64,000 bases of DNA from Streptomyces sp. NBC_00370 (GCF_036084755.1 NZ_CP107968.1:124001-188000), one strand, 5' to 3'; shown: positions 34,182-45,156, counted from the stretch's first letter. A program made the numbers and translations. The notes: a model not told the origin generated them from the sequence alone.

Positions 34182-35894
34182 ATGAAGTCACTTACCGGGA
34201 ATATCGGAAACCGGGAGAACGAGGCCGTTCCTGCGGTGCCGCTGCGGGCGGGACGCAGGGAGTGGGTCGCGTTCGTCGTTCTTCTGCTGCCGTTGTTGCT
34301 GGTGTCGATGGACATCTCTGTGCTGTATTTCGCCCTGCCGGCGATCTCCGAAGAGCTTGAGCCCAGCGCCGTGCAGCAGTTGTGGATCTTCGACGCCTAT
34401 GGGTTCTCCCTGTCGGGCCTGTTGTTGACGATGGGGGTTCTGGGGGACCGGATCGGCCGACGCCGGCTGTTGCTCGTGGGGGCGGCGGCGTTCGGGCTCG
34501 CGTCGTTGTGGGCGGCGCACGCGGACAGTACGGCGAGCCTGATCGCGGCGCGGGTCGCTCTCGGCGCCGGCGGCGCGACGCTGATGCCGTCCACGCTCGC
34601 GCTGATGCGGGACCTGTTCCCGGACGCCGGGCAGCGCAGCCGCGCCATCGGGATCTGGTCCGGCGTCATGGCGGGCGGTGTGGCGGTGGGGTCGGTCGTC
34701 AGCGGGGTCATGCTCAGCCGCTTTTGGTGGGGGTCGGTCTTCCTGATCAACGTGCCCGCGATGATTCTCCTGCTCGTCCTGGTGCCGGTGCTGGTCCCCG
34801 AGTCCAAGGGGCGAGGCACAGGCCGCTTCGACGTGTGGAGCGTGCCGTTGTCCGTCGTCGCCGTCGTACCAGCGGTCTACGGCGTCAAGGAAGTCGCTGC
34901 AGGCGGCCCGGACCCCCTGCCGCTGGCCTGCCTCACGGTGGGCGCGGGCGCCGGCTGGGCCTTTGTACGTCGTCAGCGCAGCCGCGACGATGCCATGATC
35001 AGCCGGGCACTGCTACGCGCGAGGGGGTTCGGTGCCGGGGTGGCGCTCAACACGGTCGCCGCCTTCGCGATGATGGGCTCCGCGTACTTCATCACGCAGT
35101 ACCTGCAATCGGTCCTGGGCTATTCGCCGCTGCGCGCCGCGCTGTGGAGTCTGGCGCCGGCGCTCGCCGTCGGCGTAGCCGCACCCGTGAGCGCATGGGC
35201 CGGGCGGCGGCTGGGCCACCCCGGCGTCGTCGCAGCCGGGTTCCTCGTCATGGCCTGCGGCTTCGCGCTGATCGCCCTGACCGGTACCGGGGCCCGGGGG
35301 CAACTCCTCTCGGGTGCGGCCGTCATGGGCTGCGGCATGGTGGCGGTCGTCTCGCAGGTTTGCGACCTCGCGCTGGCTGCGGTACCGCAGCGCAGGACCG
35401 GCGCGGCCGCCTCCCTGCTGGAGGCCGGCCAGGAGTTGGGAGGCGCGCTGGGCATGGCCCTGCTCGGCAGCGTGGGCACCGCCGTGTACCGCCACGACCT
35501 GGCAGGCGTCGTGCCCGCCTGGCTCCCGCCCGACGGGGTGGAAGCAGCGCAAGGAACACTGGGCGGCGCCGACGCCGTCGCGTCCCGGCTCCCGGGCGGC
35601 TCCGGCAACGCGCTGCTGGCCTCGGCCCAAGAGGCGTTCGTCCACGGCATGCAGGCTGCCGCGTGGTGCGGCGTGATCCTGCTTGTCGCCTCCGCAGCGC
35701 TCACCGCGAAGCTCCTGTCGGTACGTCACCCCCACCGCGGCGCCCTTTCGCATCAGGCGGACAGCGGGGGCCGCGTTCCGGGTGGTGGACCAGTTGCCGC
35801 CACCCTGCCCGGACCCTCGCGAGCGCCGCGGCACCCGTGCCCCACAGCGCGTACGGCCGAGACGGCTGTAGGCGCAGCCGAGCCGCAGGCGTAG
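34182..35894 (+). CDS. MFS transporter, DHA2 (14-TM drug:H+ antiporter) type
   Basis: 570 residues from ATG 34182 (no clear ribosome binding site; GTG near 34238 is an alternative). LLLVSMDISVLYFALPAISE is the DHA2 motif D1; GVLGDRIGRRRLLLVGAAAF is motif A; ARVALGAGGATLMPSTLALM and GIWSGVMAGGVAVGSVVSGV are motifs B and C. Fourteen hydrophobic segments are followed by a Pro/Ala/Thr-rich cytoplasmic tail of about 55 residues. It probably exports antibiotics or cationic toxic compounds (QacA/EmrB-like). No adjacent regulator gene was found. Confidence 0.85.
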   Translation: MKSLTGNIGNRENEAVPAVPLRAGRREWVAFVVLLLPLLLVSMDISVLYFALPAISEELEPSAVQQLWIFDAYGFSLSGLLLTMGVLGDRIGRRRLLLVGAAAFGLASLWAAHADSTASLIAARVALGAGGATLMPSTLALMRDLFPDAGQRSRAIGIWSGVMAGGVAVGSVVSGVMLSRFWWGSVFLINVPAMILLLVLVPVLVPESKGRGTGRFDVWSVPLSVVAVVPAVYGVKEVAAGGPDPLPLACLTVGAGAGWAFVRRQRSRDDAMISRALLRARGFGAGVALNTVAAFAMMGSAYFITQYLQSVLGYSPLRAALWSLAPALAVGVAAPVSAWAGRRLGHPGVVAAGFLVMACGFALIALTGTGARGQLLSGAAVMGCGMVAVVSQVCDLALAAVPQRRTGAAASLLEAGQELGGALGMALLGSVGTAVYRHDLAGVVPAWLPPDGVEAAQGTLGGADAVASRLPGGSGNALLASAQEAFVHGMQAAAWCGVILLVASAALTAKLLSVRHPHRGALSHQADSGGRVPGGGPVAATLPGPSRAPRHPCPTARTAETAVGAAEPQA

Positions 35895-36171
35895 CCGACC
35901 CGCATCCGTATGCGCATCCGCGCGAAGCGCGCCCGGTGGGCGGGCCCCACCCTCTCCAGGGCTTGCCGGGCATGGGCGCGGCGGGTTGAGCTCCCGGTCC
36001 CCGTCCGCCTGACGGGCATCCCTACGGCCGGAACGTCACAGCGCAAAGCCGCTACCCGACCGTGGAGTGGAGGGGTCTGCGCGGCTCTCGCCGCCGAGCG
36101 CTGTAATGCCCGAGTAACGGCGGCTGTCTAGCGTCCGGGCTCCCCCGTACCGTTTCTGGAGGAGCACCCCG

Positions 36172-38724
36172 ATGCACCTGCCCCGACCGCCCCGGCGTAG
36201 ACGCGCCTTCTGGGCGGCTGCCGCTTTCACCGCGGCCGCCCTGCTCACCGCACCACTACCCGCGGCCGCCGCCGAGACCGCCCCGTCGGCCAAGGTCGAT
36301 TCCGCGCTGTCGGCCGCCGTGGCCGACGGCGGCGACGCTTCCTTCTTCGTCGTCCTGAAGGACCAGGCGGATCTGTCCGGTGCCCGGACCCGCACGTCGC
36401 ACGCGGCGAAGGCCAAGTCCGTCTACAGCGAGCTGCGCGCGCACGCCAGGACCAGCCAGAAGTCGATCAGCTCCTTCCTCGACGGCGAAAAGGTCGGCCA
36501 CACCGACTACTGGATCGCCAACGCCCTCGAAGTGACCGGCGGCCAGGACCTGATCGACAAGCTGGCCGAGCGCCCGGACGTCGCGTCCGTCGTCCGGGCG
36601 CAGACCTACAAGCTCGACGACATCCAGACCGCCGACGCGAAGATCACCGCGTCGCGCACGGACTCCTCCGCAGACACGGCCGACTCCCCCGAGTGGGGCG
36701 TCGCCGACATCAAGGCCGACCAGGTCTGGGACAAGTACGGGGCCCGCGGTGAGGGCATCGTGATCGCCAGCGTCGACTCGGGTGTCCAGTACGACCACCC
36801 CGATCTGGTGGCCCAGTACCGGGGCAACAACGGCGACGGCACGTTCACCCATGACTACAACTTCTACGACCCCTCCGGCACTTGCCCCTCCGACGGAACA
36901 CCGTGCGACAACAACGGCCACGGCACCCACACCATGGGCACGATGGTCGGCAAGAACGGCATCGGTGTCGCGCCGGACGCCACCTGGATCGCTGCCAAGG
37001 GCTGCCAGGCCGACCGGTGCTCGGACGACAACCTGCTCGCGGCCGGTCAGTGGATCCTCGCGCCGACCGACCACAACGGCCAGAACCCGCGCCCCAACCT
37101 GGCGCCGAACATCGTCAACAACTCCTGGGGCGGCGACGACACGACGTTCTACCAGGACATTGTCGAAGCCTGGAACGCGGCGGGCATCTTCGAGGCGTTC
37201 GCGGCCGGCAACGACGGTGACGGCACGACCTGTTCCACCTCGCACGCCCCCGGCTCGCAGAAGACCTCGTACGGCGTCGGCGCCTACGACTCCGCCGGCA
37301 AGATCGCCTCGTTCTCCGGCTTCGGACCGTCACTGGTCGACGGCTCGATGAAGCCGAACATCTCGGCGCCCGGGGTCGCCGTCGAGTCGACCTGGCCCGG
37401 CTCCTCGTACAACACCGAGTCCGGAACGTCGATGGCCACACCCCATGTCGCCGGCGCCGTGGCCCTGTTGTGGTCGGCGGCCCCTTCGCTGATCGGTGAC
37501 ATCGACGCGACACGTGCGCTGCTCGACGAGGGCGCGATCAACGTTGACGACACCCACTGCGGCGGCACCGCCGATGTGAACAACGTGTGGGGTGAGGGCA
37601 AACTCGACATCCTCGCCTCCGTCGACAAGGCCCCGCACACGGCGGGCACCGTGTCCGGCAAGGTCACCGACAAGGCGACCGGCAAGGTCCTGTCCGGCAT
37701 CAGCGTGAAGGCCACGGACGCCACCACCGGCGCCCGCACGGTCACCACCGACACCGACGGCACGTACGCGCTGGCCCTGAATCCGGGTACGTACGACTTC
37801 GCGCTCAGCGGGTACGGCTACGCCGATGCCAAGGTCACCGACGTCGAGATCGCCGAGAACCAGAGCCTGACGCAGGACGTCGCGCTCTCCCCGGTCCCCT
37901 CGCACAAGGTCACCGGAACCGTCCTCGACGTCACCGGCAAAGCGCTTCTCGGCGCGACCGTCGCGGTGACCGGCTCTCCCGTCGCCCAGGTCGTCACCAA
38001 CGCCAAGGGCCGGTACACCTTCCCGGAGGTCGCCGAAGGCGCGTACACGCTGACCGTGCAACCGACCGCGCCGGTCCTGTGCAACGGCGCGTACGCCGGT
38101 CCGCTCGCCGTCGCCGCCGACGCCACCAAGAACGTCCAGGTCCCGGCCCGCTCCGACAGCGCAGACAACAGCTGCGCCCCTGCCGCGTACTCCTGGATCG
38201 CCGGTGCGAAGAAGGTCGCCCTGAGCGGTGACGAAGACTCCGCGACGATCGCGCTGCCCTTCCCGGTCAAGCACTACGGCGTCTCGTACTCCACCGCCTC
38301 GGTCACCACCGACGGTCTGGTGAACTTCCTGTCCTCACGGGTCGGGGACTACAGCAACACCGCGCTGCCCACCGTCGGTGCGAACAGCGTGAAGGGCTTC
38401 GTCGCCCCGCTCTGGGACGACCTGACGCTCGACAAGAAATCGTCCGTGCAGACGGCCACCACCGGCACCAAGGGCAGTCGCGAGTTCGCCGTCGTCTGGA
38501 ACAACGCCGCCTATGCGAACGGCACTTCGGGCCGGGCGACCTTCGAGGCCGTCTTCGACGAGGCCACCGGCACCGTGACCCTCCAGTACAAGTCGGTCGC
38601 CGACCGGGGTGCGGGCGCCACCGTCGGCATCCAGAACCAGGCCGGTTCCGACGCCCTCCAGTACTCATACAACCAGCCGGTCGTCACCGACGGTTCGGCC
38701 ATCCGTTTCACTCAGGGAGCCTAG
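36172..38724 (+). CDS. Secreted S8 subtilase with carboxypeptidase-regulatory-like domains
   Basis: 850 residues from ATG 36172 with CTGGAGGAGCACCCC upstream. A signal peptide (to AAAAE, residue 35) and an I9-like propeptide (VDSALSAAVADGGDASFFVV...) precede the peptidase domain with the complete triad: D202 (VDSGVQYDHPDL), H250 (NNGHGTHTMG) and S420 (GTSMATPHVAG), and oxyanion N347 (AAGNDGD). The C-terminal half has two carboxypeptidase-regulatory-like beta domains (TVSGKVTDKATGKVLSGISV; VTGTVLDVTGKALLGATVAV) and a beta-rich end (FPVKHYGVSYSTASVTTDGL). An active exported protease. The next gene begins two bases after its stop and encodes another secreted protein. Confidence 0.9.
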   Translation: MHLPRPPRRRRAFWAAAAFTAAALLTAPLPAAAAETAPSAKVDSALSAAVADGGDASFFVVLKDQADLSGARTRTSHAAKAKSVYSELRAHARTSQKSISSFLDGEKVGHTDYWIANALEVTGGQDLIDKLAERPDVASVVRAQTYKLDDIQTADAKITASRTDSSADTADSPEWGVADIKADQVWDKYGARGEGIVIASVDSGVQYDHPDLVAQYRGNNGDGTFTHDYNFYDPSGTCPSDGTPCDNNGHGTHTMGTMVGKNGIGVAPDATWIAAKGCQADRCSDDNLLAAGQWILAPTDHNGQNPRPNLAPNIVNNSWGGDDTTFYQDIVEAWNAAGIFEAFAAGNDGDGTTCSTSHAPGSQKTSYGVGAYDSAGKIASFSGFGPSLVDGSMKPNISAPGVAVESTWPGSSYNTESGTSMATPHVAGAVALLWSAAPSLIGDIDATRALLDEGAINVDDTHCGGTADVNNVWGEGKLDILASVDKAPHTAGTVSGKVTDKATGKVLSGISVKATDATTGARTVTTDTDGTYALALNPGTYDFALSGYGYADAKVTDVEIAENQSLTQDVALSPVPSHKVTGTVLDVTGKALLGATVAVTGSPVAQVVTNAKGRYTFPEVAEGAYTLTVQPTAPVLCNGAYAGPLAVAADATKNVQVPARSDSADNSCAPAAYSWIAGAKKVALSGDEDSATIALPFPVKHYGVSYSTASVTTDGLVNFLSSRVGDYSNTALPTVGANSVKGFVAPLWDDLTLDKKSSVQTATTGTKGSREFAVVWNNAAYANGTSGRATFEAVFDEATGTVTLQYKSVADRGAGATVGIQNQAGSDALQYSYNQPVVTDGSAIRFTQGA

Positions 38725-38726
38725 CG

Positions 38727-41630
38727 ATGAGACCCCACTCCCGGCGGGCTCCCCAGCTCGCCTCCGCCCTGGCCGCCGCCGGGCTCTGCCTGAGCGCCGC
38801 TCCGCACGCCCTGGCCGCTGACGACAGCGGCTCGGCGATGAAGCTGAGCAGCGCCGAGGCCCGGGCGCTGGCCGCCCATGTCAGCCTCGACCCGTACGGC
38901 GACGCCGCCGGCGCCACGGGTGACTCGCAGGACGACGCAAAGACGGCCGGCGCCCTGACCGGCGCCGCCTCCACCGACGACGCCGCCACCCCGGTCACCT
39001 TCACCGCCAAGTCCGCACTGGAAGGCGTCCGCGGCATGGGCGCCACGGTGCCTGTCGGGAAGAACGGCGACTACTTCACCGTCCACAGCCTGGGCAACGT
39101 ACAGCGGCACGCCGCCGACGGCAGCGCGGTGTGGGAGCGCACCAACAACTCCCTGTACACGGACTGGGCCGTCAAGCCGCAACGCGTGTGGCAGACCGAG
39201 CCGTACCCGGCGCGGATCCTGATGGGCTACAACGCCGTCTCCCCGTTCTCGCCCAACTCCGACTCGGGCTACTCCACCGGAGACCTGACCGGCGACGGTA
39301 CCGACGACATCGTCTTCACGGCGAGCGTCGGCGCGGTCCCCTACCGCCCGTTCACCTCGCCCGGCTCGTCACTGCCCACCGGCACCTTCGTGACCATGCT
39401 CGACGGTGCGACCGGCAAGACGCTCTGGTCGAAGCTGTACGACTACGCCTCGATGGTGAAAATCGTCGACGGCACACTGCTGGTCGCCGACGCCCCGAGG
39501 ATGAGCCTCAACTCCCCGGCCACCGACACCGCCAGACTGTCCGGCATCCACTTCACTTACGCGGGCGGCGCGTTGACCCCGTCGGCCACATGGACGTACG
39601 ACACCAAGGCCGCCGGCGAGGCCAACTGGGGTGACATCCAGGATCTCGGCAAGGGCAAAGCCGCCGTCTCCTGGGACCTGGCCGCAACCGCGACCTCCGA
39701 CGGCCGGGGCCGCACCCTCGTCCTCAACACGGCTGACGGCTCGGTCAGCTGGCAGACCGACAGCATGCTCTACAGCCGTCAGCTACGTCTCGACACGGGC
39801 CGCAAGCGGCTCGTCGCCGTCGAGGAGGCCGACCCGACGGACGGTGTCCGCTACGAGGTCGCCGCGTACGACCTCAAGACCGGCCGGCGCTCGACACTGG
39901 ACAGCCGTACCAACGTGATCCCCACCGCGCTGACCATCGGAGACCTCACGGCCAAGGAGGGCGCCGAGTACGCCGTCGCCGAGTCCTCCCTGGACGGCGA
40001 CCTGTACGTCAACGCCAGCACCGTCCGCGCCCTGAACGGCGACAACCCGAGCACGGTCCTCTGGTCGAACACCGTCAAGCGCGACGCCGACAACGCCGAC
40101 GACGGCGCCAGCATCTGGGGCCTGAAGGTGGCCGGCGGCACACTCGTCACCACCGCCCAGGACGACGAGAGGATCGGCACGTCACAGAACTCGGGCGGCG
40201 GCCGGCTCGCCTCACTCACCGTCTTCAGCGGCAAGGGCGCCGTGAAGTGGCAGCAGAAGGGCGTCGCCGCCGCGCCGATGTACCAGGACGTCGTCAGCGA
40301 CGCCGACGGCAGCCACGTGCGGGTCGTCGACCAGAGCCAGAACATCCGCACGTTCAAACTGTCCAACGGCAAGCAGGAGAAGCTCACGCCGCTCCAGGCG
40401 GACGTCTCCTACGCGCAGGCCACCGACCTGGACAAGGACGGCACGTCCGACGTGGTCATGGCCGGCTCCTCCAACGGCGTCTGGGCCTACTCGGGCCCGT
40501 CGCTCGCTGACGGCAAGCCGGTGAAGCTGTGGCAGGCCACGGTTCCGGGGGCGGTGCACGACATCGAGACCGGTGACGTGAACGGCGACGGCAAGCCCGA
40601 GATCGTCGTCGCGGCCGACACAGCCGTGGTCGTCCTCAACGGCAAGACCGGCAAGACCCTCGCCACCATCGACGGCGCCGGCCAGTTCGTCCACACGGCG
40701 AAACTCAACGACCTTGACGGCGACGGCCAGCTGGACATCCTCGTCCCGACGAACACCCTGAACGCCTACTACGGCGACGGCCACAAGATCTGGTCGTACA
40801 CCGCGCCGAAAGCCGTGGGCGCGGACGCCGTCTTCTCCGACCCGTCGGTCCTCGACGGCAAGGTCTACGCCTCGTACTCCAAGGGGAACTCGCTCGGCCT
40901 GGCCGACCCAGCGGCGGACGCGGTCGCGCTGAACGCCAAGACCGGGAAGGCCACGTGGGACGTCGCGCCGAAGGCCCCGGCCGCGTCCACCGACGGTGTG
41001 ATCCACGGCGCCGTCACCTCGCACGGGACCTTCGCCTCGAAGGAGATCCCGTACGCGGAGGGCCACGCGGTCGCCTATCTGTGGGTCATCCAGTCGCAGG
41101 CCGGCGCGGGATCCACCGACGCCACCAGCTTCAGCCAGTACCTGGAGATCCGTGACGGCCGAACCGGTGCGGTCGTGCACTCGGCCATCGTCGGCGGTCT
41201 GTGGACGCACGGCAACTTCTTCACCGACGGCGGGATTCTCTACCAGGTGGGGACCTCCTCCTTCCGCGCCTTCAAGGGCCAGGGCACGGACGACTTCACC
41301 ATCTTCGCGATCCCCGAGTCCCACAGCGCCGCCTTCGCGACAGGACCTGGCGGGCGCAAACTTCTGATCGGCGGGGTCGAGGGAGGGCTCTACGCCTGGG
41401 ACCCGAGCGTCTTCAGCTCCACCAACTCCTACGCTGCCAGCGTCGGCAGCGCCATCGCGACCGGCGGCCGCAACTACCTGGCCGCCGACCTCGACGGTGA
41501 CGGTGTCAGCGAGGTGCTGTCGCTCAACTCCGACGACTACGGGATGGACCGGATCGCCGAGAACCTGGGCGGCCGCTATCTGAGCACCGACAACGGCATC
41601 CACCAGATCGGCACATACAAGCTCTCGTGA
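38727..41630 (+). CDS. Secreted FG-GAP/VCBS beta-propeller protein
   Basis: 967 residues from ATG 38727, two bases after the subtilase stop, so translation is probably coupled. Signal peptide to LAADD. The mature protein alternates PQQ-like strands (MLDGATGKTLWSKLYDY) with FG-GAP calcium loops: GDLTGDGTDDIVF, TDLDKDGTSDVVM, GDVNGDGKPEIVV, NDLDGDGQLDILV and ADLDGDGVSEVLS, five Asp-rich D-x-D/N-x-DG sites. It should fold as one or two large beta-propellers with Ca2+. No catalytic motif; it could bind the protease, its substrate or the cell surface. A hairpin terminator follows at 41715. Confidence 0.8.
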   Translation: MRPHSRRAPQLASALAAAGLCLSAAPHALAADDSGSAMKLSSAEARALAAHVSLDPYGDAAGATGDSQDDAKTAGALTGAASTDDAATPVTFTAKSALEGVRGMGATVPVGKNGDYFTVHSLGNVQRHAADGSAVWERTNNSLYTDWAVKPQRVWQTEPYPARILMGYNAVSPFSPNSDSGYSTGDLTGDGTDDIVFTASVGAVPYRPFTSPGSSLPTGTFVTMLDGATGKTLWSKLYDYASMVKIVDGTLLVADAPRMSLNSPATDTARLSGIHFTYAGGALTPSATWTYDTKAAGEANWGDIQDLGKGKAAVSWDLAATATSDGRGRTLVLNTADGSVSWQTDSMLYSRQLRLDTGRKRLVAVEEADPTDGVRYEVAAYDLKTGRRSTLDSRTNVIPTALTIGDLTAKEGAEYAVAESSLDGDLYVNASTVRALNGDNPSTVLWSNTVKRDADNADDGASIWGLKVAGGTLVTTAQDDERIGTSQNSGGGRLASLTVFSGKGAVKWQQKGVAAAPMYQDVVSDADGSHVRVVDQSQNIRTFKLSNGKQEKLTPLQADVSYAQATDLDKDGTSDVVMAGSSNGVWAYSGPSLADGKPVKLWQATVPGAVHDIETGDVNGDGKPEIVVAADTAVVVLNGKTGKTLATIDGAGQFVHTAKLNDLDGDGQLDILVPTNTLNAYYGDGHKIWSYTAPKAVGADAVFSDPSVLDGKVYASYSKGNSLGLADPAADAVALNAKTGKATWDVAPKAPAASTDGVIHGAVTSHGTFASKEIPYAEGHAVAYLWVIQSQAGAGSTDATSFSQYLEIRDGRTGAVVHSAIVGGLWTHGNFFTDGGILYQVGTSSFRAFKGQGTDDFTIFAIPESHSAAFATGPGGRKLLIGGVEGGLYAWDPSVFSSTNSYAASVGSAIATGGRNYLAADLDGDGVSEVLSLNSDDYGMDRIAENLGGRYLSTDNGIHQIGTYKLS

Positions 41631-41647
41631 GCGCGCAAGGAAGCGTA

Positions 41648-41712
41648 ACCACGTGACACCCGTTTCCCGCGTGACGCCCGTGGCCCGCGTGACCCGCGTG
41701 ACGCTCGGCTGA
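41648..41712 (+). repeat. Short imperfect tandem repeat
   Basis: GTGACACCCGTTTCCCGC, GTGACGCCCGTGGCCCGC, then GTGACCCGC and GTGACGCTCGG follow one another between the FG-GAP gene and its terminator. The first two units are 18 bases and differ at three positions. Confidence 0.5.
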
Positions 41713-41714
41713 TC

Positions 41715-41746
41715 AGGACCCCCTGGGCCTCGCCCAAGGGGGTCCT
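41715..41746. terminator. Hairpin terminator after the subtilase/FG-GAP operon
   Basis: AGGACCCCCTGGGC pairs with GCCCAAGGGGGTCCT with one bulged base and a 3-base loop, 85 bases beyond the FG-GAP stop and 28 bases before the next ATG. Confidence 0.75.
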
Positions 41747-41773
41747 CGGCGTGTTCGATTACAGTGCCTTTTG

Positions 41774-44700
41774 ATGAACGCGCGACGACCGGACAGCGAC
41801 AACTCCGCCGTCCCGTTGTTGCGTCTGCACCTCCTCGGCGGATTCCGCGCGACGCGCGACGGCGGTCCCGCGCTCGCCGAACGGTGGCCGAGGCCCGGCG
41901 CGCGTGCCCTGGTGAAGCTCCTCGCCGTCGTCCCCGGACACCGGCTCCACCGCGAACAGGCCATGGACATCTGCTGGCCGGACGCCGACGTGCACGCCGC
42001 CGCCGGCAGCCTGCGCGTCGCCCTGCACGCCGCCCGCCGCGCCCTGGAGCCGGAACTGGCCCCGCGCGCCCATTCTTCGTACCTGGTCTCCGACGGGGCA
42101 TTCGTGCGCCTCGACCCCACGACGGTGTGGATCGACGCCGACGACGCCGAGACATCGGCCAGGTCGGCGCTCGTCCATGGTGGGGTGGACGAACTGACCA
42201 GCGCGCTGGGCCTGTTCAGCGGCGAGCTGCTGCCGGAGGACCGTTACGCGAGCTGGGCCGACGGCCGGCGCGGGCAAATCGGGCTGCTGCGCGAGCAGTT
42301 GCTCCTACGGATCGCCGGGGAGTATCTGGAGCGCGGCGCCGCCCCGGAAGCGGCGGCCGCCGCCGAGCAGGTACTCGCCGCCAGCCCTGCCGAGGAGCTG
42401 GCCCACCGCGTCCTCATCGAAGCCTGGCTGCGCCAGGGACTGCGACGGCGCGCCGTGCGCCAGTACCACGTGTGCCGCGAAGTGCTCGAAGCGGAACTGG
42501 GGGTACGGCCCGGCCCGGAGACGGAGCTGCTGCACAGGACCGCGCTGGCGGCGGCCCCCGCGGTCGTCCCGGCGAGCCCGCTCCTCCCCGCCCCGTTGCG
42601 GGCAGCGCGCGCCGCACCGCCCTTGCACGGCCGCGTGGCGGCGCTCGCCCGCCTTCTCACACCGGCCGGGCCACCGGTCACACTGCTCACCGGCGAGGCG
42701 GGCGTGGGCAAGACCCGTCTGGTGGGCGAGGTGGCGCGGCAGGCCGTCGCGGCCGGGACCGCCGTGTTGTGGGGCGGCAGCCAGGAGGCGGAGGGGCACA
42801 CACCGTACGGGGCGTTCGCCGAGGCCCTTGAGGGCTGGCTCGCCGGGCACAGCGCGGCCGAGCGCGCCCGGGTCGGCGCCGAATATCCCGAACTGGCTTC
42901 GTTCCTGCCGTCGCTGGGGCTGGTCGCCACCTCCGGCGAGCGCAGCCCCGAAGAGGAGCGGGACCGGCTCTTCCGAGGGAGCACGGCGCTGCTCGGCGAC
43001 CTGGCAGTCGCGCGTCCGGTACTGGTGGTCCTCGACGACCTGCACGCCGCCGACACGGGTTCCTACCAACTGCTCAGCCATCTGGCCCGCCGGGCAGTCG
43101 AGCGCCGAACGGCCCTGCGATTCCTCGTGACATACCGCGAGGAGGAACTCCCCGACGGTGACGCGCGCCGCTCGGTCATGACGTCGCTGCTGCGCCAACG
43201 CCTCGCCGTGCGGGAAAAGTTGGGGCGGCTCGACAGGGAGGCGTGCCTGGCGGTGGTGCGCGACGCTTCCGTGGCGGTGGCCCACGACGACCGGGCCCAC
43301 CGGGTGTGGGAACTCTCCCTCGGCAACCCGCTGTTCGCTCTCGAACTCGCGCGCGGCCTCGCCGAAGGCAGCACGGGTGACGTCGCCCCCGAAGGCGTGC
43401 GGGAACTGGTCGCCGACCGGCTCGTACGCCTCGACGCGGACGCGCGGCGCCTCGTCGAGGCACTGTCCGTGGCCGGGGGCGACACCGCGCTGTCCGAACT
43501 GCTCGATGTCGCCGAACACGGGCTGCACCCACCCGTGTCCGGCGCTGCCGCCGCCGACGCGTTGGAGCAGGCGATCACCGCCTCGCTGGTCGAAGAGCGC
43601 GACGTCGTGGTGGCCGGACGGCCCGAGGCGGGGGTGGCCTTCCGGCATCCGCTGGTCCGCCTCACCTGCTACGAGCAGCTGGCCGTCGTCCGTCGCAGAC
43701 AGCTCCACGCAGCGTTCGCGCGCACGGTGCGGCGCCGCCGCCCCGATGCCGTCGACACACTGGCCTCACACTTCGCCCGTGCCGACGACCCGCGTGCGGC
43801 GGAGTACCTGCGCCGGGCGGCCGAGCGGGCCGCTGCCCTGTACGCCAACGACACCGCCGACCGCTATTACCGCGACCTGGTGTCCCGGCTGGACGTCGAC
43901 GCCGCACGCGCCCGGCTCGCGCACGCCCATGTGCTGCGGAGGATGGGCCACTTCGAGCAGGCGGCCGATGTCCTTCGCCTCGCCCTGGCCGAGTTCGAGC
44001 GGCGCGGTGACCATGACGACACGGTCCTCGCGGCGGCGCTGCTCGCCGAGACGCTCGTCAAGACCAGCGCCCCCGGGTCCGGGCGCCGCACGCTGCGGGA
44101 CCACCCGGTGACCGAGGACACCGCGCCGGAACCGGCCGCGAGTCACTTCCTCGCCCTGTCCCTGATCCGCTGTGTCCAGGGACGGTACGGGGCGGGTGCG
44201 GAGGCGGCGGGGCACGCGCTGGCCGCTGCCCGGGCGATACCCGGGGTGCGGGGGCAGGGCCTGATCGCGCGTGCGTTCGCGCTGCGCGCCGCCAACTTCG
44301 GGCTGGCCGGCCGTTTCGACCAGGCACGTGAGGCGGGCGACGAGGCGCTGGCGCGGCCGAGGCGTACGGGGATCCGACACTCCTCGGCTCGGTCCTGTCG
44401 ACGCTGCGCGAGAACACGCGGCGGGCCGGCCGGCTGCGTGAGGCCGTGGAGATCGGGACCCGCGCCCTAGGCCTGGCCGAGCAGACCGGTGATCCGACGG
44501 CCGCCGCGTTCGAGCGGGCGAACATCGCCGAACTGCGGCTGCTGCTCGAAGAACCCGACTCGGCCCGCGCCCTCGCCGAACAAGCGGCGGCGGGGGCCGA
44601 GGCGTACGACGCCTGGTGTCTGCCGTACGCCCTCACGACGCTGGCTCGGGTACGGGTGTTCCAGGGCGAACCTGCACGGGCGACCCCCCTCCTGGACCGC

Positions 44701-45156
44701 GCCGAAGCCGTCGCCACCGCGCTCGGGGACCGTCAGGCCGGGCATGAGGTGCGCACGGCCCGTGCCGAGTTCGCGCTGCGGGCGCGCCGTCCGCACCAGG
44801 CCTTGGGCGTCCTGGCCGGACACACCGACGAGGCCCCGGTACTGGTGGCGTGGGCCGAGCTCCTGTCGGGGCGGCCCGAAGCCGCGCTGCCGCTCGCGCG
44901 CGCCGAGGTGACGAGGGCGCGACACACCGGGGAGCGGCTGGCCGAGGTGGAGGCGCGGATCGCCCTGGGAGCGTCCCTGTCCCGGCTCGCCCGGAAGCCG
45001 GACGGCACGAAGGAGCTGGTACGGGCGGAGAAGCTGGCCGAGGCGCTGCCGTACCCGGCCGGGACGCGCCGGGCGGCGCGGGCCCGGGACCTGCTGCGCG
45101 AGCCGTGGCCTCCTCGGGTCACCACGACTCCGACTCCTCGGCGGACCCCGACATGA
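41774..45156 (+). pseudogene. BTAD-ATPase-TPR regulator with one frameshift
   Basis: From ATG 41774 the first frame gives a DNA-binding-like winged domain (LLRLHLLGGFRATRDGGPAL) and a BTAD of the SARP type (LLREQLLLRIAGEYLERGAA, then AVRQYHVCREVLEAELGVRP), an ATPase with Walker A GEAGVGKT (about residue 312) and Walker B VLVVLDDLHAAD, and helical TPR-like repeats. At about 44350 the frame breaks: the next frame carries on smoothly with AAEAYGDPTLLGSVLSTLRE and TPRs to 45156. A single missing or extra base therefore splits a protein of about 1,127 residues. It may be a real mutation, a sequencing error or a site of slippage. Unframed it would be an AfsR/LAL-like transcription factor. Convergent with the damaged antiporter gene. 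Confidence 0.75.

Noticed and set aside
34178..34190. TGAC-ATGAA-GTCA palindrome over the MFS start codon
   Set aside because: Only four-base arms and no regulator gene beside it; expected by chance.
40212..42155. Long minus-strand frame of about 650 codons
   Set aside because: Antisense to the FG-GAP gene and the BTAD regulator; third-position bias belongs to the plus-strand genes.
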